NCBI GenBank assembly: GCA_947499005.1
Contig: CANMML010000009.1
Coordinates: forward strand, 1 to 64,000
DNA from: an uncultured Aquimarina sp.
GTDB lineage: Bacteria; Bacteroidota; Bacteroidia; Flavobacteriales; Flavobacteriaceae
Reading direction: 5' to 3'
DNA length: 64,000 nucleotides
The position numbers were made by a program, and so were the translations under genes. The notes below the pieces were generated by a model that saw only the letters and a program-made list of their open reading frames with translations, did no database searches and was not told the DNA's origin. The number at the start of each line of letters is the position of its first letter. The first letter of the stretch is position 1. Positions 44,706 to 55,200 of the stretch are shown here, piece by piece.

Positions 44706-45560
44706 CTATTCCGAAATAATTATAGATGCTTCGGTAACATCACTCGCATAAAAATAACCTAAACCACGAACTTTAGGGTTAGTTATATTTAATAAATTCC
44801 CTCTAACAGAAGCTGGTGGGGGATTTCCTACTGGAGAAAAACCAGAGCTTCCTGTTTGTTCAAAAATTTGGAATAAGAAATTATAATAATTTTCAGTGAT
44901 TCCAAGCAGTTGCACAGTAGCGTTATCTCCAATTTCAAAAACAACTTCTTCGTTAGGATTTACACCCGTTCTAGCTTGCCCATCAAAGAACTGGTCATTT
45001 TCAATTAAAGTAGTGCTATTTCCTCCATCAGGAACGATCGTGAATACATCATTTAAAAACACACGATAGTAGTAATAGTTGTCAATATTAGGAGGATCTG
45101 TTGCATCAAAATTCACAAAATAACCTTGGTCTGTAAATAGTGTTTCTTCTTCAAATACAGAATAAATGTTATCAAAACTAGGAGCTTCAATAAGGGTATC
45201 ACTGGCTTGGTAAGTATCATTATTCCATTGGATAGTTACTGTGTAGGTGGTTCCTAATGTGGCAGTAATCTCCGAATTGACATACTGACCGTCTCCTTGA
45301 TGAGAAAATTCGAAATCTTCAGTACCGTTATTAACAGTTACGGTAGCATTCTCTACAGCGGTGGGTTCATTTTGATCTAAGAAATTAATAGTTGTAGTGA
45401 GTTCTATAATATGACTCGTCTTGGGAGTTGTTTGATTCCGTTCGATACCTCCATTGATTACTAATTTAGGAGGAGCACCATTTAAAGTAACATCGTTAGT
45501 TACATCTGTTTCACAACTAATCAAAAAGAATAGAAGGCTAAAAATGAATAAATATTTCAT
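44706..45560 (-). CDS. DUF4249 outer-membrane lipoprotein, partner of the TonB receptor
   Basis: This 284-residue lipoprotein has a lipobox LISC (Cys16). The body is DUF4249: 'PPKLVINGGIERNQTTPKTSHIIELTTTINFLDQ', 'ATVTVNNGTEDFEF', and 'YYYYRVFLNDVFTIVPDG'. In Bacteroidota, DUF4249 genes follow TonB receptors and are thought to act as surface ligand-capturing partners, comparable to SusD. It follows the receptor gene by 12 nt on the same strand. The ligand is unknown. Confidence 0.85.
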   Translation of the reverse strand: MKYLFIFSLLFFLISCETDVTNDVTLNGAPPKLVINGGIERNQTTPKTSHIIELTTTINFLDQNEPTAVENATVTVNNGTEDFEFSHQGDGQYVNSEITATLGTTYTVTIQWNNDTYQASDTLIEAPSFDNIYSVFEEETLFTDQGYFVNFDATDPPNIDNYYYYRVFLNDVFTIVPDGGNSTTLIENDQFFDGQARTGVNPNEEVVFEIGDNATVQLLGITENYYNFLFQIFEQTGSSGFSPVGNPPPASVRGNLLNITNPKVRGLGYFYASDVTEASIIISE

Positions 45561-45572
45561 GATTCGAAGAAG

Positions 45573-47945
45573 TTAAAAGTTAATACGGTAGGTTGCAGTT
45601 GGTACAATTCCGAAGAAAGAAAGTTTAGTAGCCTCTGTCCTTCCAGTGGCAATTTCTTTATCATTGACCTCACTAATTTCTCGGAAATAGATCGAAGCAG
45701 CGTTTTGTCTATTGTATACATTAGCGATACTAAATACCCAAGTTCCTCTTTTCTTAGGTTTTGGATTTAGTGTTGCCGAGATATCTAATCGGTGGTAAGC
45801 CGGTAATCGATCGCCATTTCGATTTTCAAAATCAGTGATGACTAAACCATTTTGTTTGTATTTCCCTGTAGGGTAGGTGACAGGTCTACCAGATCCAAAA
45901 ATAAAGTTGGCACCAAATTCCCAGCGTTCATTCAGTTTATAAAGACCTACGAGATTGAGTTCGTGTAATTGATCATTATTAGTAGGGTAGTATTCACTAT
46001 TATTGATGCTCTGTATTTTTCGTTCACTTCGGGATAATGTATAGCTAAGCCAACCAGTTAATCGACCTTGATTTTTATTTAGCTGTAACTCGAGGCCATA
46101 AGCACGTCCATCACCTTGTGCGATTTGAGTTTCAATATTCTCTGTAAAAAGAAGGTCGGCACCGTCAATAAAGTCAGTTGTATTTTTTAGACTTTTATGA
46201 TATACTTCAACATTGAAATCGTACTTGTCATCTTTTAAAGTTTGAAAATACCCTAGAGCAAATTGATCGGCACTTTGAGGCTTTAAGAATGGTCCACTCG
46301 GAGCCCAAATGTCTAATGGTGTTGGGGAGGAAGTATTAGAAATTAAATGCAAGTATTGATACATTTTGTTGTAACTAAACTTTATAGACTTTTGATCATC
46401 TACTAAGTATCGTAGACTGAATCTAGGTTCGAATCCCCAAAAGGTTTTGATGTTATCTCCACTTTTATATTCAGTTTGATCGATGATTTCGTTTTCAATA
46501 AAAATGTTTTGAGTATCGTCATAACTTAGTGGAGTGCCATTTTCATAAACAGGAATATTGGCGTTTCCTTTTCTGTTGAAATTAGAAATTCTAGCTCCAT
46601 ATTGAAGGCTTATTTTATCAGATAGATTTTGTTTTAAATCAAGATAGAAACCAGTTTCAGTGCTAAATTTTTCTTGAAATTTTTCCGCTTGAATGACCGA
46701 ACCATTAAGAGGCGATATTTCACCAGGTTTAAAATTATAATAGGTATAATCGATTCCGGCTTTTAGAGTGTTGTTTGTATTTAAGTACCAAGTCAATCTT
46801 GGTTTGATATTATAATTAGTGATGTTCGATTTCCATCTAAAATCAGATCCACTTCTCAGATTATCAATCGTATAATCGTAGTTGCTAAAAATAGCAGAAG
46901 TACTTAAGAATAACTTATCATTTAAGATACTTGTCCAACGCAACGTCCCAGATGCATTCCCCCAAACGGTACCGATGAAATTATTCAATTCAAAATGGTC
47001 ACGACCAAAATAACCTGAAAGAAACAATGTGTTTTTGTCATTGATTCCATAATTAGCTTTTAAATTAAGATCATAAAAAAACAGTGTAGTATCCTTAAAT
47101 TCATCATTTAAAAAAGAAAACAGATCAATATAAGATCTTCTTCCTGCAATCATATAACTTCCTTTGGCTTCATCTTTATTCCCTTTAAATAAAGGGCCTT
47201 CTATTAAAGCCTTACTAGAAATTAAACCAATACCGACTTCTCCACCAAATTTTTTGGTATTTCCTTCTTTTTGTTTGATATCGAGAACCGAAGAAAGTCT
47301 ACCTCCATAAATAGAAGGGATTCCTCCTTTATATAGCTTTAAGTCTTTAATAGCATTGGTATTAAACACAGAGAAAAAACCAAATAGATGTGATGCATTG
47401 TAAATAGTAGCTTCATCGAGAAGTATAAGGTTTTGATCTGCCGAGCCTCCACGAACATTAAATCCAGAAGAAGCTTCATTAACACTGCTTACCCCAGGCA
47501 ATAACTGAATGGACTTTAGTAAATCAGGTTCTCCAAGCGCCATCGGTAGTTTTTGAATAGTTTTGGCAGAGATTGTCGAAACACTCATTTGTGTGGAGGT
47601 CACTTTTTTACTAGCAGAGTTTCCAGAAATAACCACTTCATCAAGTTGATCTAGGTTGTCTTCTAATTCAAAATTGAGCGTTATACTTTTTTGCAAGTCA
47701 ATTTCTCTGGAAATATTTTGAAAGCCTATATAGCTTATCAAAATGGTTTGAGCTCCTTTGGGGAGTGTTATAGAGTAGTAACCATATTCGTTGGTAATAG
47801 CTCCTTTAGTGCCGACGGTGATATTTACTCCTAAGAGTTTTTCACCAGTTGTTTTTTCAGAAACGTAGCCACTCAGGGTATATTTCTCCTGAGCATGACT
47901 GGCTACGAAACTCACTATTAATATGAAAAAAAATAAATGTTTCAT
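45573..47945 (-). CDS. TonB-dependent outer-membrane receptor with carboxypeptidase-regulatory-like domain
   Basis: The ATG at 47945 is chosen because it begins a signal peptide (MKHLFFFILIVSFVASHAQ) and has a -7 box 24 nt upstream; an in-frame extension to 48050 would start inside a terminator. The protein is about 790 residues. It begins with the 'YTLSGYVSEKTTGEKLLGVNITV' carboxypeptidase-like beta domain, then a plug ('DLLKSIQLLPGVSSVNEASSGFNVRGGSADQNLILLDEA') and a 22-stranded barrel. It imports a substrate across the outer membrane with TonB energy, with the DUF4249 lipoprotein as its partner. An adjacent LytS/LytR pair could control the unit. Confidence 0.92.
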   Translation of the reverse strand: MKHLFFFILIVSFVASHAQEKYTLSGYVSEKTTGEKLLGVNITVGTKGAITNEYGYYSITLPKGAQTILISYIGFQNISREIDLQKSITLNFELEDNLDQLDEVVISGNSASKKVTSTQMSVSTISAKTIQKLPMALGEPDLLKSIQLLPGVSSVNEASSGFNVRGGSADQNLILLDEATIYNASHLFGFFSVFNTNAIKDLKLYKGGIPSIYGGRLSSVLDIKQKEGNTKKFGGEVGIGLISSKALIEGPLFKGNKDEAKGSYMIAGRRSYIDLFSFLNDEFKDTTLFFYDLNLKANYGINDKNTLFLSGYFGRDHFELNNFIGTVWGNASGTLRWTSILNDKLFLSTSAIFSNYDYTIDNLRSGSDFRWKSNITNYNIKPRLTWYLNTNNTLKAGIDYTYYNFKPGEISPLNGSVIQAEKFQEKFSTETGFYLDLKQNLSDKISLQYGARISNFNRKGNANIPVYENGTPLSYDDTQNIFIENEIIDQTEYKSGDNIKTFWGFEPRFSLRYLVDDQKSIKFSYNKMYQYLHLISNTSSPTPLDIWAPSGPFLKPQSADQFALGYFQTLKDDKYDFNVEVYHKSLKNTTDFIDGADLLFTENIETQIAQGDGRAYGLELQLNKNQGRLTGWLSYTLSRSERKIQSINNSEYYPTNNDQLHELNLVGLYKLNERWEFGANFIFGSGRPVTYPTGKYKQNGLVITDFENRNGDRLPAYHRLDISATLNPKPKKRGTWVFSIANVYNRQNAASIYFREISEVNDKEIATGRTEATKLSFFGIVPTATYRINF

Positions 47946-47969
47946 TTGAGTTAAAGTTGTGATTTGACT

Positions 47970-47977
47970 CAAATGTA
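47970..47977 (-). promoter_or_regulatory. -7 promoter box of the TonB receptor gene
   Basis: TACATTTG on the minus strand matches TAnnTTTG and ends 24 nt before the chosen ATG, supporting that start. Confidence 0.55.
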
Positions 47978-48010
47978 TTTTTAGATATACTTTCGGGGAG
48001 TTATAAAATG

Positions 48011-48057
48011 AAGAAGCTTGAAATTTTCTGATTAAACCAGAAAACTTCAAGCTTCTT
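48011..48057 (-). terminator. Terminator of the 2OG oxygenase gene
   Basis: A long stem (GAAGCTTGAA...TTTTCTG / CAGAAAA...TTCAAGCTTC) with one internal mismatch lies 20 nt past the minus-strand stop and before the TonB receptor promoter. Confidence 0.75.
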
Positions 48058-48077
48058 AAATAACTATTTTAAAAATA

Positions 48078-49025
48078 TTATTTGATTAAGCCAATTGCTT
48101 TAAGTCTCTCGAAAAGAAAATCACCAGCTGCAATGTCCTCATAAACTTTTGGGTGTTCGGTATCAATACATTCTGGTAAACAATTTAAGGGCATATCCAT
48201 TCTAGGGTGCATAAAGAAAGGAATTGAATATCTGGGAACATGCCAGCTTTCTTTAGGAGGATTGATCACACGATGTATCGTAGAACGAAGTTTGTTATTT
48301 GTCAACCGTTCTAACATATCTCCAACATTAATGACTAATTCATTTTCACTAGGAGCAGCATCAATCCATTGCTCCTGTTTATTTTTGACTTGCAGTCCAC
48401 CTGTAGAGGCTCCCATTAGTAATGTAATTAAGTTGATATCTCCATGTGCTCCTGCTCTAATAGCATCTTCGGGAGCAGAAGTAATAGGAGGGTAATGTAT
48501 AGGTCTTAAAATACTATTACCTAAATTAGCCCATTGATCAAAATAATCTTCGTTTAACCCTAAGTGCAAAGCAATGGCTTTTAGAAGATAGACTCCTGTT
48601 TTTTCAAGCATTTTGAAAGCTTGTAATCCTACTTCATTGAAGTTTTTCACTTCGTCTACTTGTATATTTGAATGATATTTTTCTGTAAACTCAATGCCTT
48701 CTATAGGTTCTTGTCCAAAATGCCAAAATTCTTTGAGGTCTGCTTTTTTATGGCCTACAGCTTGTTCTTTTCCAAATGAAGTATACCCTCTTTGACCATG
48801 TAAGCCTTCAATTTCATAATTTTCTTTAGTTGATTTGGGTAAATCAAAAAAATCTTTCACAACTACATAAAGTTGTTCCATGAGATTTTCATCTAAGAAG
48901 TGATTTTTTAAAGAAATAAATCCTATTTCTTCAAAGGCAGTTCCTAACTTTTTTACAAAATCATTTTTAATATTGACATCTTTAGATAGGAATTCGTTTA
49001 AGTCTAAGCTTGGTATATGATTCAT
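48078..49025 (-). CDS. 2-oxoglutarate/Fe(II)-dependent oxygenase (isopenicillin-N-synthase family)
   Basis: This 315-residue enzyme has the DIOX_N domain ('IPSLDLNEFLSKDVNIKNDF', 'GFISLKNH') and a 2OG-FeII_Oxy domain with iron ligands H194, D196 ('GAHGDINLITLL') and H251 ('STIHRV'), and the co-substrate R265-x-S267 motif ('PRYSIPFFMHP'). It oxidises an unknown small substrate in the cytoplasm with 2OG and O2. Homologues are widespread in proteobacteria and flavobacteria. Lone gene, bounded by its own terminator. Confidence 0.88.
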   Translation of the reverse strand: MNHIPSLDLNEFLSKDVNIKNDFVKKLGTAFEEIGFISLKNHFLDENLMEQLYVVVKDFFDLPKSTKENYEIEGLHGQRGYTSFGKEQAVGHKKADLKEFWHFGQEPIEGIEFTEKYHSNIQVDEVKNFNEVGLQAFKMLEKTGVYLLKAIALHLGLNEDYFDQWANLGNSILRPIHYPPITSAPEDAIRAGAHGDINLITLLMGASTGGLQVKNKQEQWIDAAPSENELVINVGDMLERLTNNKLRSTIHRVINPPKESWHVPRYSIPFFMHPRMDMPLNCLPECIDTEHPKVYEDIAAGDFLFERLKAIGLIK

Positions 49026-49151
49026 GGAAATTGTTTGTAATGCAAATTTATTAAGAAATTAGAGTATTTAGTCTCGATATGCATTTTTTTAGGATGAATA
49101 TTTACATAGAATTTAACAAATTGTTAAGATTTTATTTATCAGGTTTTTTTC

Positions 49152-49183
49152 TTGGTTTTAGGTAAGTAGTTATGTTATATTTG
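49152..49183 (+). promoter_or_regulatory. Promoter (-33 and -7) of the giant metallopeptidase gene
   Basis: TTG at 49152-49154 and TATATTTG at 49176-49183 (exact TAnnTTTG) are separated by 21 nt, close to the Bacteroidetes consensus spacing. The leader before the ATG is about 40 nt. This is the best complete promoter I can see in the window. Confidence 0.65.
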
Positions 49184-49230
49184 CTTCCTTGTACTCCCCC
49201 CTTAACTAATTGAATCGTAAATATTAGACT

Positions 49231-52200
49231 ATGAGGAAAAGATTACTCTTATCTTTTTTGAGCTTTTTAGCTCTTTTAGGTGTCCTAAACACACAAAGTA
49301 TAACAGGGCAAAGTAATAACTACTGGACAAAAGCATCACAAACAAGAAATCAACACTCTTCTTTTGAAGGGAAAGTTGATTTTTATCAGTTAGATATGGC
49401 TGCTTTTAAAACAGAATTGTTTTCAAAAACTTCTAAGAAGACTATTTCATTACCGAATCAAGATACAGGTAAGGAAGAAATTTTTGAGTTACAAGAAACT
49501 AAAATTCTTCCAGAAGCTCTTAGTAAAAAATATCATTCTTTGAGTTCATATAGAGGAGTTTCTAAAGATGGAGAAAAAGAAGTAAGTCTTATTTATTGTG
49601 AAGAATATGGTCTTACAGGAGTAGTTACTTATGGTAAAATAGGGACTGTTTCAGAAATTCGTCCTACAAAAGATGGAATCCACCAATTAACCTACAAGAC
49701 CAAGGGTCAGCAACATAAAAATGGATTTGAATGTCAAGTAGAAGAAAAAGCGAATAATTTGTTATCCTTCGGAGCCTCTACGGCTAGGGATGTTGATGAT
49801 GGCTTTTTAAGAAAGTACAGATTAGCATTATCAGTTACAGGTCAATATTCTCAGCATTTTTTAAACAATACGGAAGAAAATGATGAAGAACGTATTACTA
49901 AGGTTTTAGCAGGAATGGTAAATACTGTAAATCGTTTAAATGGAATCTTTGAAAGAGATTTTGGAGTAACGATGGAACTAGTGCCAAATAATGATTTATT
50001 AATCTATTTGGATAGTAGTAATGATCCTTATACTACAGGAGATGCTCTTAATGGGCAACTTCAAAGTACATTGGATAATGTTATCGGTTCAGAGAATTAT
50101 GACGTAGGGCATTTATTTCATAAAGAGCCATCTGTATATGGAAATGCAGGTTGTATAGCATGTGTATGTACCTTTGGAAGTAAAGGGAGTGCTTTTTCTG
50201 TTCATGAAGATCCATCAGGTGAAGGAATGACAATTTTAGCGGCACATGAGTTTGGACATCAATTTGGAGCATACCATACTCAAAGTAGTGGTAATTGTAG
50301 ATCAGGAATCAATAGTGAATCTGAGCCAGGTAGTGGAAGTACCATTATGAGTTATGCAGGGATTTGTTTTCCTAATGTACAGGAATTATCAGATGATTAT
50401 TTCAATTTTACAAGTATTAGAGACGTAGCTATTTGGACAATAAATGATTCTAGTTGTGCAGAATTAATTCCGACAGGTAATGCTGCACCAACAGTAGAAG
50501 CAGGAAATAATTATAACATTCCTAAATCAACACCCTTTGTATTAGAAGGCCAAGCAGATGACATTGATTCAGTTAATTTAACCTATTGTTGGGAGCAAGC
50601 TGATGTAGGAAACCCATTTGTAAGTGATTTCCCATTAAGTACTCAACCTGTAGGGCCATTATTTAGATCATTTTTACCAACTACTTCGAATAAAAGGTAT
50701 ATGCCAAGATTAGAAGATGTAGTAACAGGTAATTTAACACCGACATGGGAAGTTTTACCATCTATTGCTAGAGATCTAAATTTTGTATTGACAGTTAGGG
50801 ATAATAGCGTAAATGGAGGGCAAACTGCATCTGATGCAATGACAGTTAGTGTTATTGATACTCCTTCTGCATTCGAAGTTACTTCTCAACAATCTTCTGA
50901 AAATTGGTTTGTAGGAGAATCGAAAACTATTACATGGAATGTTGCAGAAACCAATCAAAATCCAATTTCTGTTAGTCAAGTTGAAATATTATTATCCACA
51001 GATAGTGGAGTAACTTTTGATACTTCGATTTTAGTTACTGATAATGATGGGGAAGCTACTTTTAATGTGCCAGTAGTTGCGAATACTGAGAATGCTCGTT
51101 TAATGGTTAAAGCAGTTGATAATATCTTTTATGCCGTAAATCAAGCAGAAATTTCGATAGAAAATACTGATTTTGCAATTTTCATGGAGGATGCAGAAGT
51201 AGATGTATGTAATGGAGGGACAGCAACTCTTACAGGTCGTTATTTAACCTTTAATGATTTTGAAGATACTATTACTTTGTCTTCTGAATTTGCAACTGGT
51301 GTAGACGCTGATTATGAATTTAGTCCTGCCACTATTTCGGGTTCTCATTTGGAAGGAATTGAATTTACTGCTACTAAAACAGTCAACAGTAATGAAACTG
51401 TTATTATAAAGGCAAACAATACTATTGAAGATAGAGTTGCAAATGTATCTATTACTACTTTCGAGGAAGGAAATTTAAATTTTGATCTCATAACCCCTAG
51501 TAATAATGTGATTACAGATAGAGATGTACAGTTATCTTATAGTCAAAATAACAATATTAGTAGTTACGTCGTACAATTGTCTGTGTCATCAGATTTCAAT
51601 GAATTTTTAGTTAATGAAGAACAAACTTCGAATAGTTATTTGTTAAACAACTTAAATTCAAACACTACTTATTATTGGAGGGTTTTAGGAATGAATCCGT
51701 GTAGTGAAAGTTTTGTTTCTGACGTTTATAGTTTTACTACTATTTGTGCAGAGCCAACAAATATTTCTATTGCTACGAGTTCTTTTGATAGCGTAGAATT
51801 AAACTGGGATGCTGATGAAAGCACCAACTGGAATATCGAATATGGTGAAACAGGATTTGTTGTAGGGACGGGTAATGTTGAACAATCTTCAAATAATACT
51901 ATTACAATCAATAGTCTTTCTTCAGGTACATCATATGATGTTTACATACAATCAATATGTTCTACAGATAATATTAGTGCCAATGTAGGCCCTTTTAGGG
52001 TAACAACTCCGAGTAATTTTTGTGGAGGAGATCGTTTCTTTGATTCTGGAGGTGAATTTGGTCAATATTCAAATAATGAATTTACAGAGACAGTAATGGC
52101 TCCGATGAATGAGGGTGATAGAGTAAGAGTGGTATTTGATAGTTTTAATATAGAATCTGGGTATGATTTTTTAACTATTTATAATGGTGCCTCTATAAGT

Positions 52201-55200
52201 TCACCTGAAATTGGTAGATATACAGGAAGCCAATTGTTAGGAGAACAAATCGTAGCAGATAATGAATTAGGAACTTTAACCTTTATATTTGATTCAGATA
52301 GTTCTGTAATTAGAGATGGATGGTCAGCAAGAGTTTTTTGTGAGCCTATTCCTAATTGTGAATCTCCATCAAATATTTCGATTACAGAAAATACAAGAGA
52401 AGCAAGTATTAGTTGGATAGCTGTAGGAGATGATAGTAATTGGTCTTTAGAATATGGAGTGTCGGGATTTTCTTTAGGCAGTGGTGAAACAACAACTGCT
52501 AACACTACAGAGGTAATTCTTGAAGATTTGACGCCTTTGACTTCCTATGATGTATATATTAAAACTGTATGTGATGATGGTGGTTTTAGTCAAGTGGTTG
52601 GTCCATTTGATTTTACAACCTTAGATGCTTGCCCTCAACCTAATATTGTAGATGTTAGTGTTACAAAAAACTCAGCAATTATAGAAGTAGAAGCTAGTGG
52701 AGATAATTTTGTAATAGAGTATGGAACATTTGGTTTTGTGAGAGGAGAGGGGACAACCATATCTTCCGAAACAACAAGTATTCTTTTAGGAGATTTACAG
52801 TCGAACACGTCTTATCAGGCTTTTATTAGACAGGATTGTGGTGAATTAGATGGTTTAAGTTTTGAAATAGATACGGAATTTACTACTAATAAAGATTTTT
52901 GTTCAGGAGATCGTTTTTTTGACTCAGGAGGAGAGTTTAGTAATTACAGTAATAGAGAAAACAGTACTACTCTTATTTCACCAGATACCATAGAAGATAG
53001 AGTTTCGGTAGAGTTTATTTCTTTTGATTTAGAATCGGGTTTTGATTTTCTTACTATATATAATGGAGATTCTGTAACAGCACCAGTTATAGGAACATTT
53101 TCTAGTAACTCATTACAAGGACAAACTTATATCGCAAATAATGAATCGGGAAGTTTATTTTTTAGATTTACTTCTGATGGTAGTGTCACTCGATCTGGTT
53201 GGGAAGCAGAAGTGACTTGCTCTCCAAGGCCAAATTGTAGTACGCCTATGGCAGTCGATTTGGTAGGAATAGATGCTTTTAGTGCCACTTATGTATGGCA
53301 AGACACAACTACAGATAGAAATTGGGAAATAGTTTATGGAGAAACTCAAGATTTTGTCAATGGTATTTCATCTATATTGAATGTAAGTACAAATGAAGTT
53401 AACTTTACAGATTTGTCACCAGAAACTTCATATTCTTTTGAAATATATGCAGTATGTGATGAAGGTGGAATTAGTGATCAAGTAGGTCCGTTTCAGTTTA
53501 CTACGGATGTAGCTTGTAATGTCCCACTTGGTTTTACTTATACAGAGACAAACCCAACAAGTATTGATTTAAGTTGGATGGCAAGTTCAGATATATCTGA
53601 ATGGGAGCTGCAGTATGGTTTCAATGAATTTGAATTAGGAAATGGTACTATAGTTTCTCAAATTACAGATGCTAATTATTTATTGGAAGGTTTAGAGTCT
53701 AATACTACTTATGACTTTTATTTGAGAGCTAATTGTGGAGTAATAAATGGATTTAGTCAATGGACAAATGTCTTAACAATAACAACAGATTGTGCTGTTT
53801 TTGAAGCTCCATTTTCGGAAAGTTTCACTACGTTAAACACGATGCCTGATTGTTGGGAACAAAGTGAAAATTTAGGATGGAGTTTTAATAATTTTCCAAG
53901 AGGTGCAGCAGATAATCTAAGAGATAGAAATGTTAATGAAGAAACCTTTTATGCTTGGGTTGATGCATCTAATACGGCATTTAACGGAGATTATATTTTA
54001 AATTCGCCTTTAGTTGATCTTTCCGAATTAGAAAATCCCTCATTGCAATTTTCAGTTTTTAGTGATAATAATATAAATGATGTATTGAATACACTTACGG
54101 TAACTATTCAAGATAATTTAAATGAAGCTCAAGATGTTTTTGTATTAACAAACCGAACATTCAATAATTGGAGAGACGTAGTAATAGATTTATCTAGCTT
54201 AGGGTTAGATCTAAGTAGTATTAAAGCACAATTTAAAGTTACGCTTGCAGATGACTTTGATAAGAATTTGAACGACATTGTTATTGATGAAGTTAAGTTC
54301 GAAGAAATGCCTACATGTATAAATCCAAATAGTCTGCAAGCTTCGAATCCTACAGGAAGATCAGTCGATCTTGTATGGATATCAGAAGGAAATGAAATGG
54401 ATTGGGAGATTCAATATGGAATTATAGGAAGTGGTATCAATGAATTTCAATCTTCTTTCACAACCCAAAACCCTTACACATTAGAAGGACTTGAACCAGA
54501 AACAGATTATATAGTTTCTGTTAGAGCAGTATGTGGAATGGGAGATACGAGTGAATTTACAAGTAATATCAATTTTACTACAACAGAGTCATGTCCAACT
54601 CCAACAAGTTTTGAAGTGTCAGAGATTACACTATCATCTGCATTATTTACATGGGATAATGTAGAAGATGGGAATTGGGTATTAGAATATGCTGAAGCTC
54701 CATTAACTATTGGGGAAGGTACTATTGTAAATGTAAATACGAATCAATTTGAATTAACAGATTTAGAATCAGGAACTTTTTATGAAGCTGTTTTAAAAAG
54801 GGATTGTGGTGAATTAGATGGTCAAAGTGATTATACCGAGGTACTAAATTTTGGTACTAATGCTGATTATTGTGGTGGAGATAAATTTATATATACTGGA
54901 ATTGAAAACTATGATGAAGATGGTGATGGAATAGGGTCAGAAATATTTATTCCAGAAAATGTTGGGGAAAGAATTAGCATTACTTTTAATTCATTTAATT
55001 TATTTAGAAATATAGATGCTATGGCCATTTATGATGGGCCAGATGACTCTTTCCCTCTATTAAATGTTTATTCAGGAAATGATTTAGAAGGAAATACAAT
55101 AAGAGCTACAAATGAATTTGGTGCTTTAACTATATTATTTTTTGAAAGTGGTACTCTAGATGAAGCAGGCTGGGAGGCAGATGTTATTTGTGAGCCTATA

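Noticed and set aside
46426..46436. GGTTCGAATCC, an exact match to the T-arm of tRNAs
   Set aside because: It lies inside the TonB receptor gene (coding for 'FEPRF' on the minus strand) and no acceptor, D or anticodon arm surrounds it.
47946..48050. 35-codon extension of the TonB receptor
   Set aside because: It would run through a terminator hairpin and the receptor's own -7 box; a typical signal peptide starts at 47945.
52179..52505. 108-codon minus-strand frame in the giant metallopeptidase
   Set aside because: It is opposite to an Fn3 repeat and recurs opposite other repeats (for example 55965-56234).
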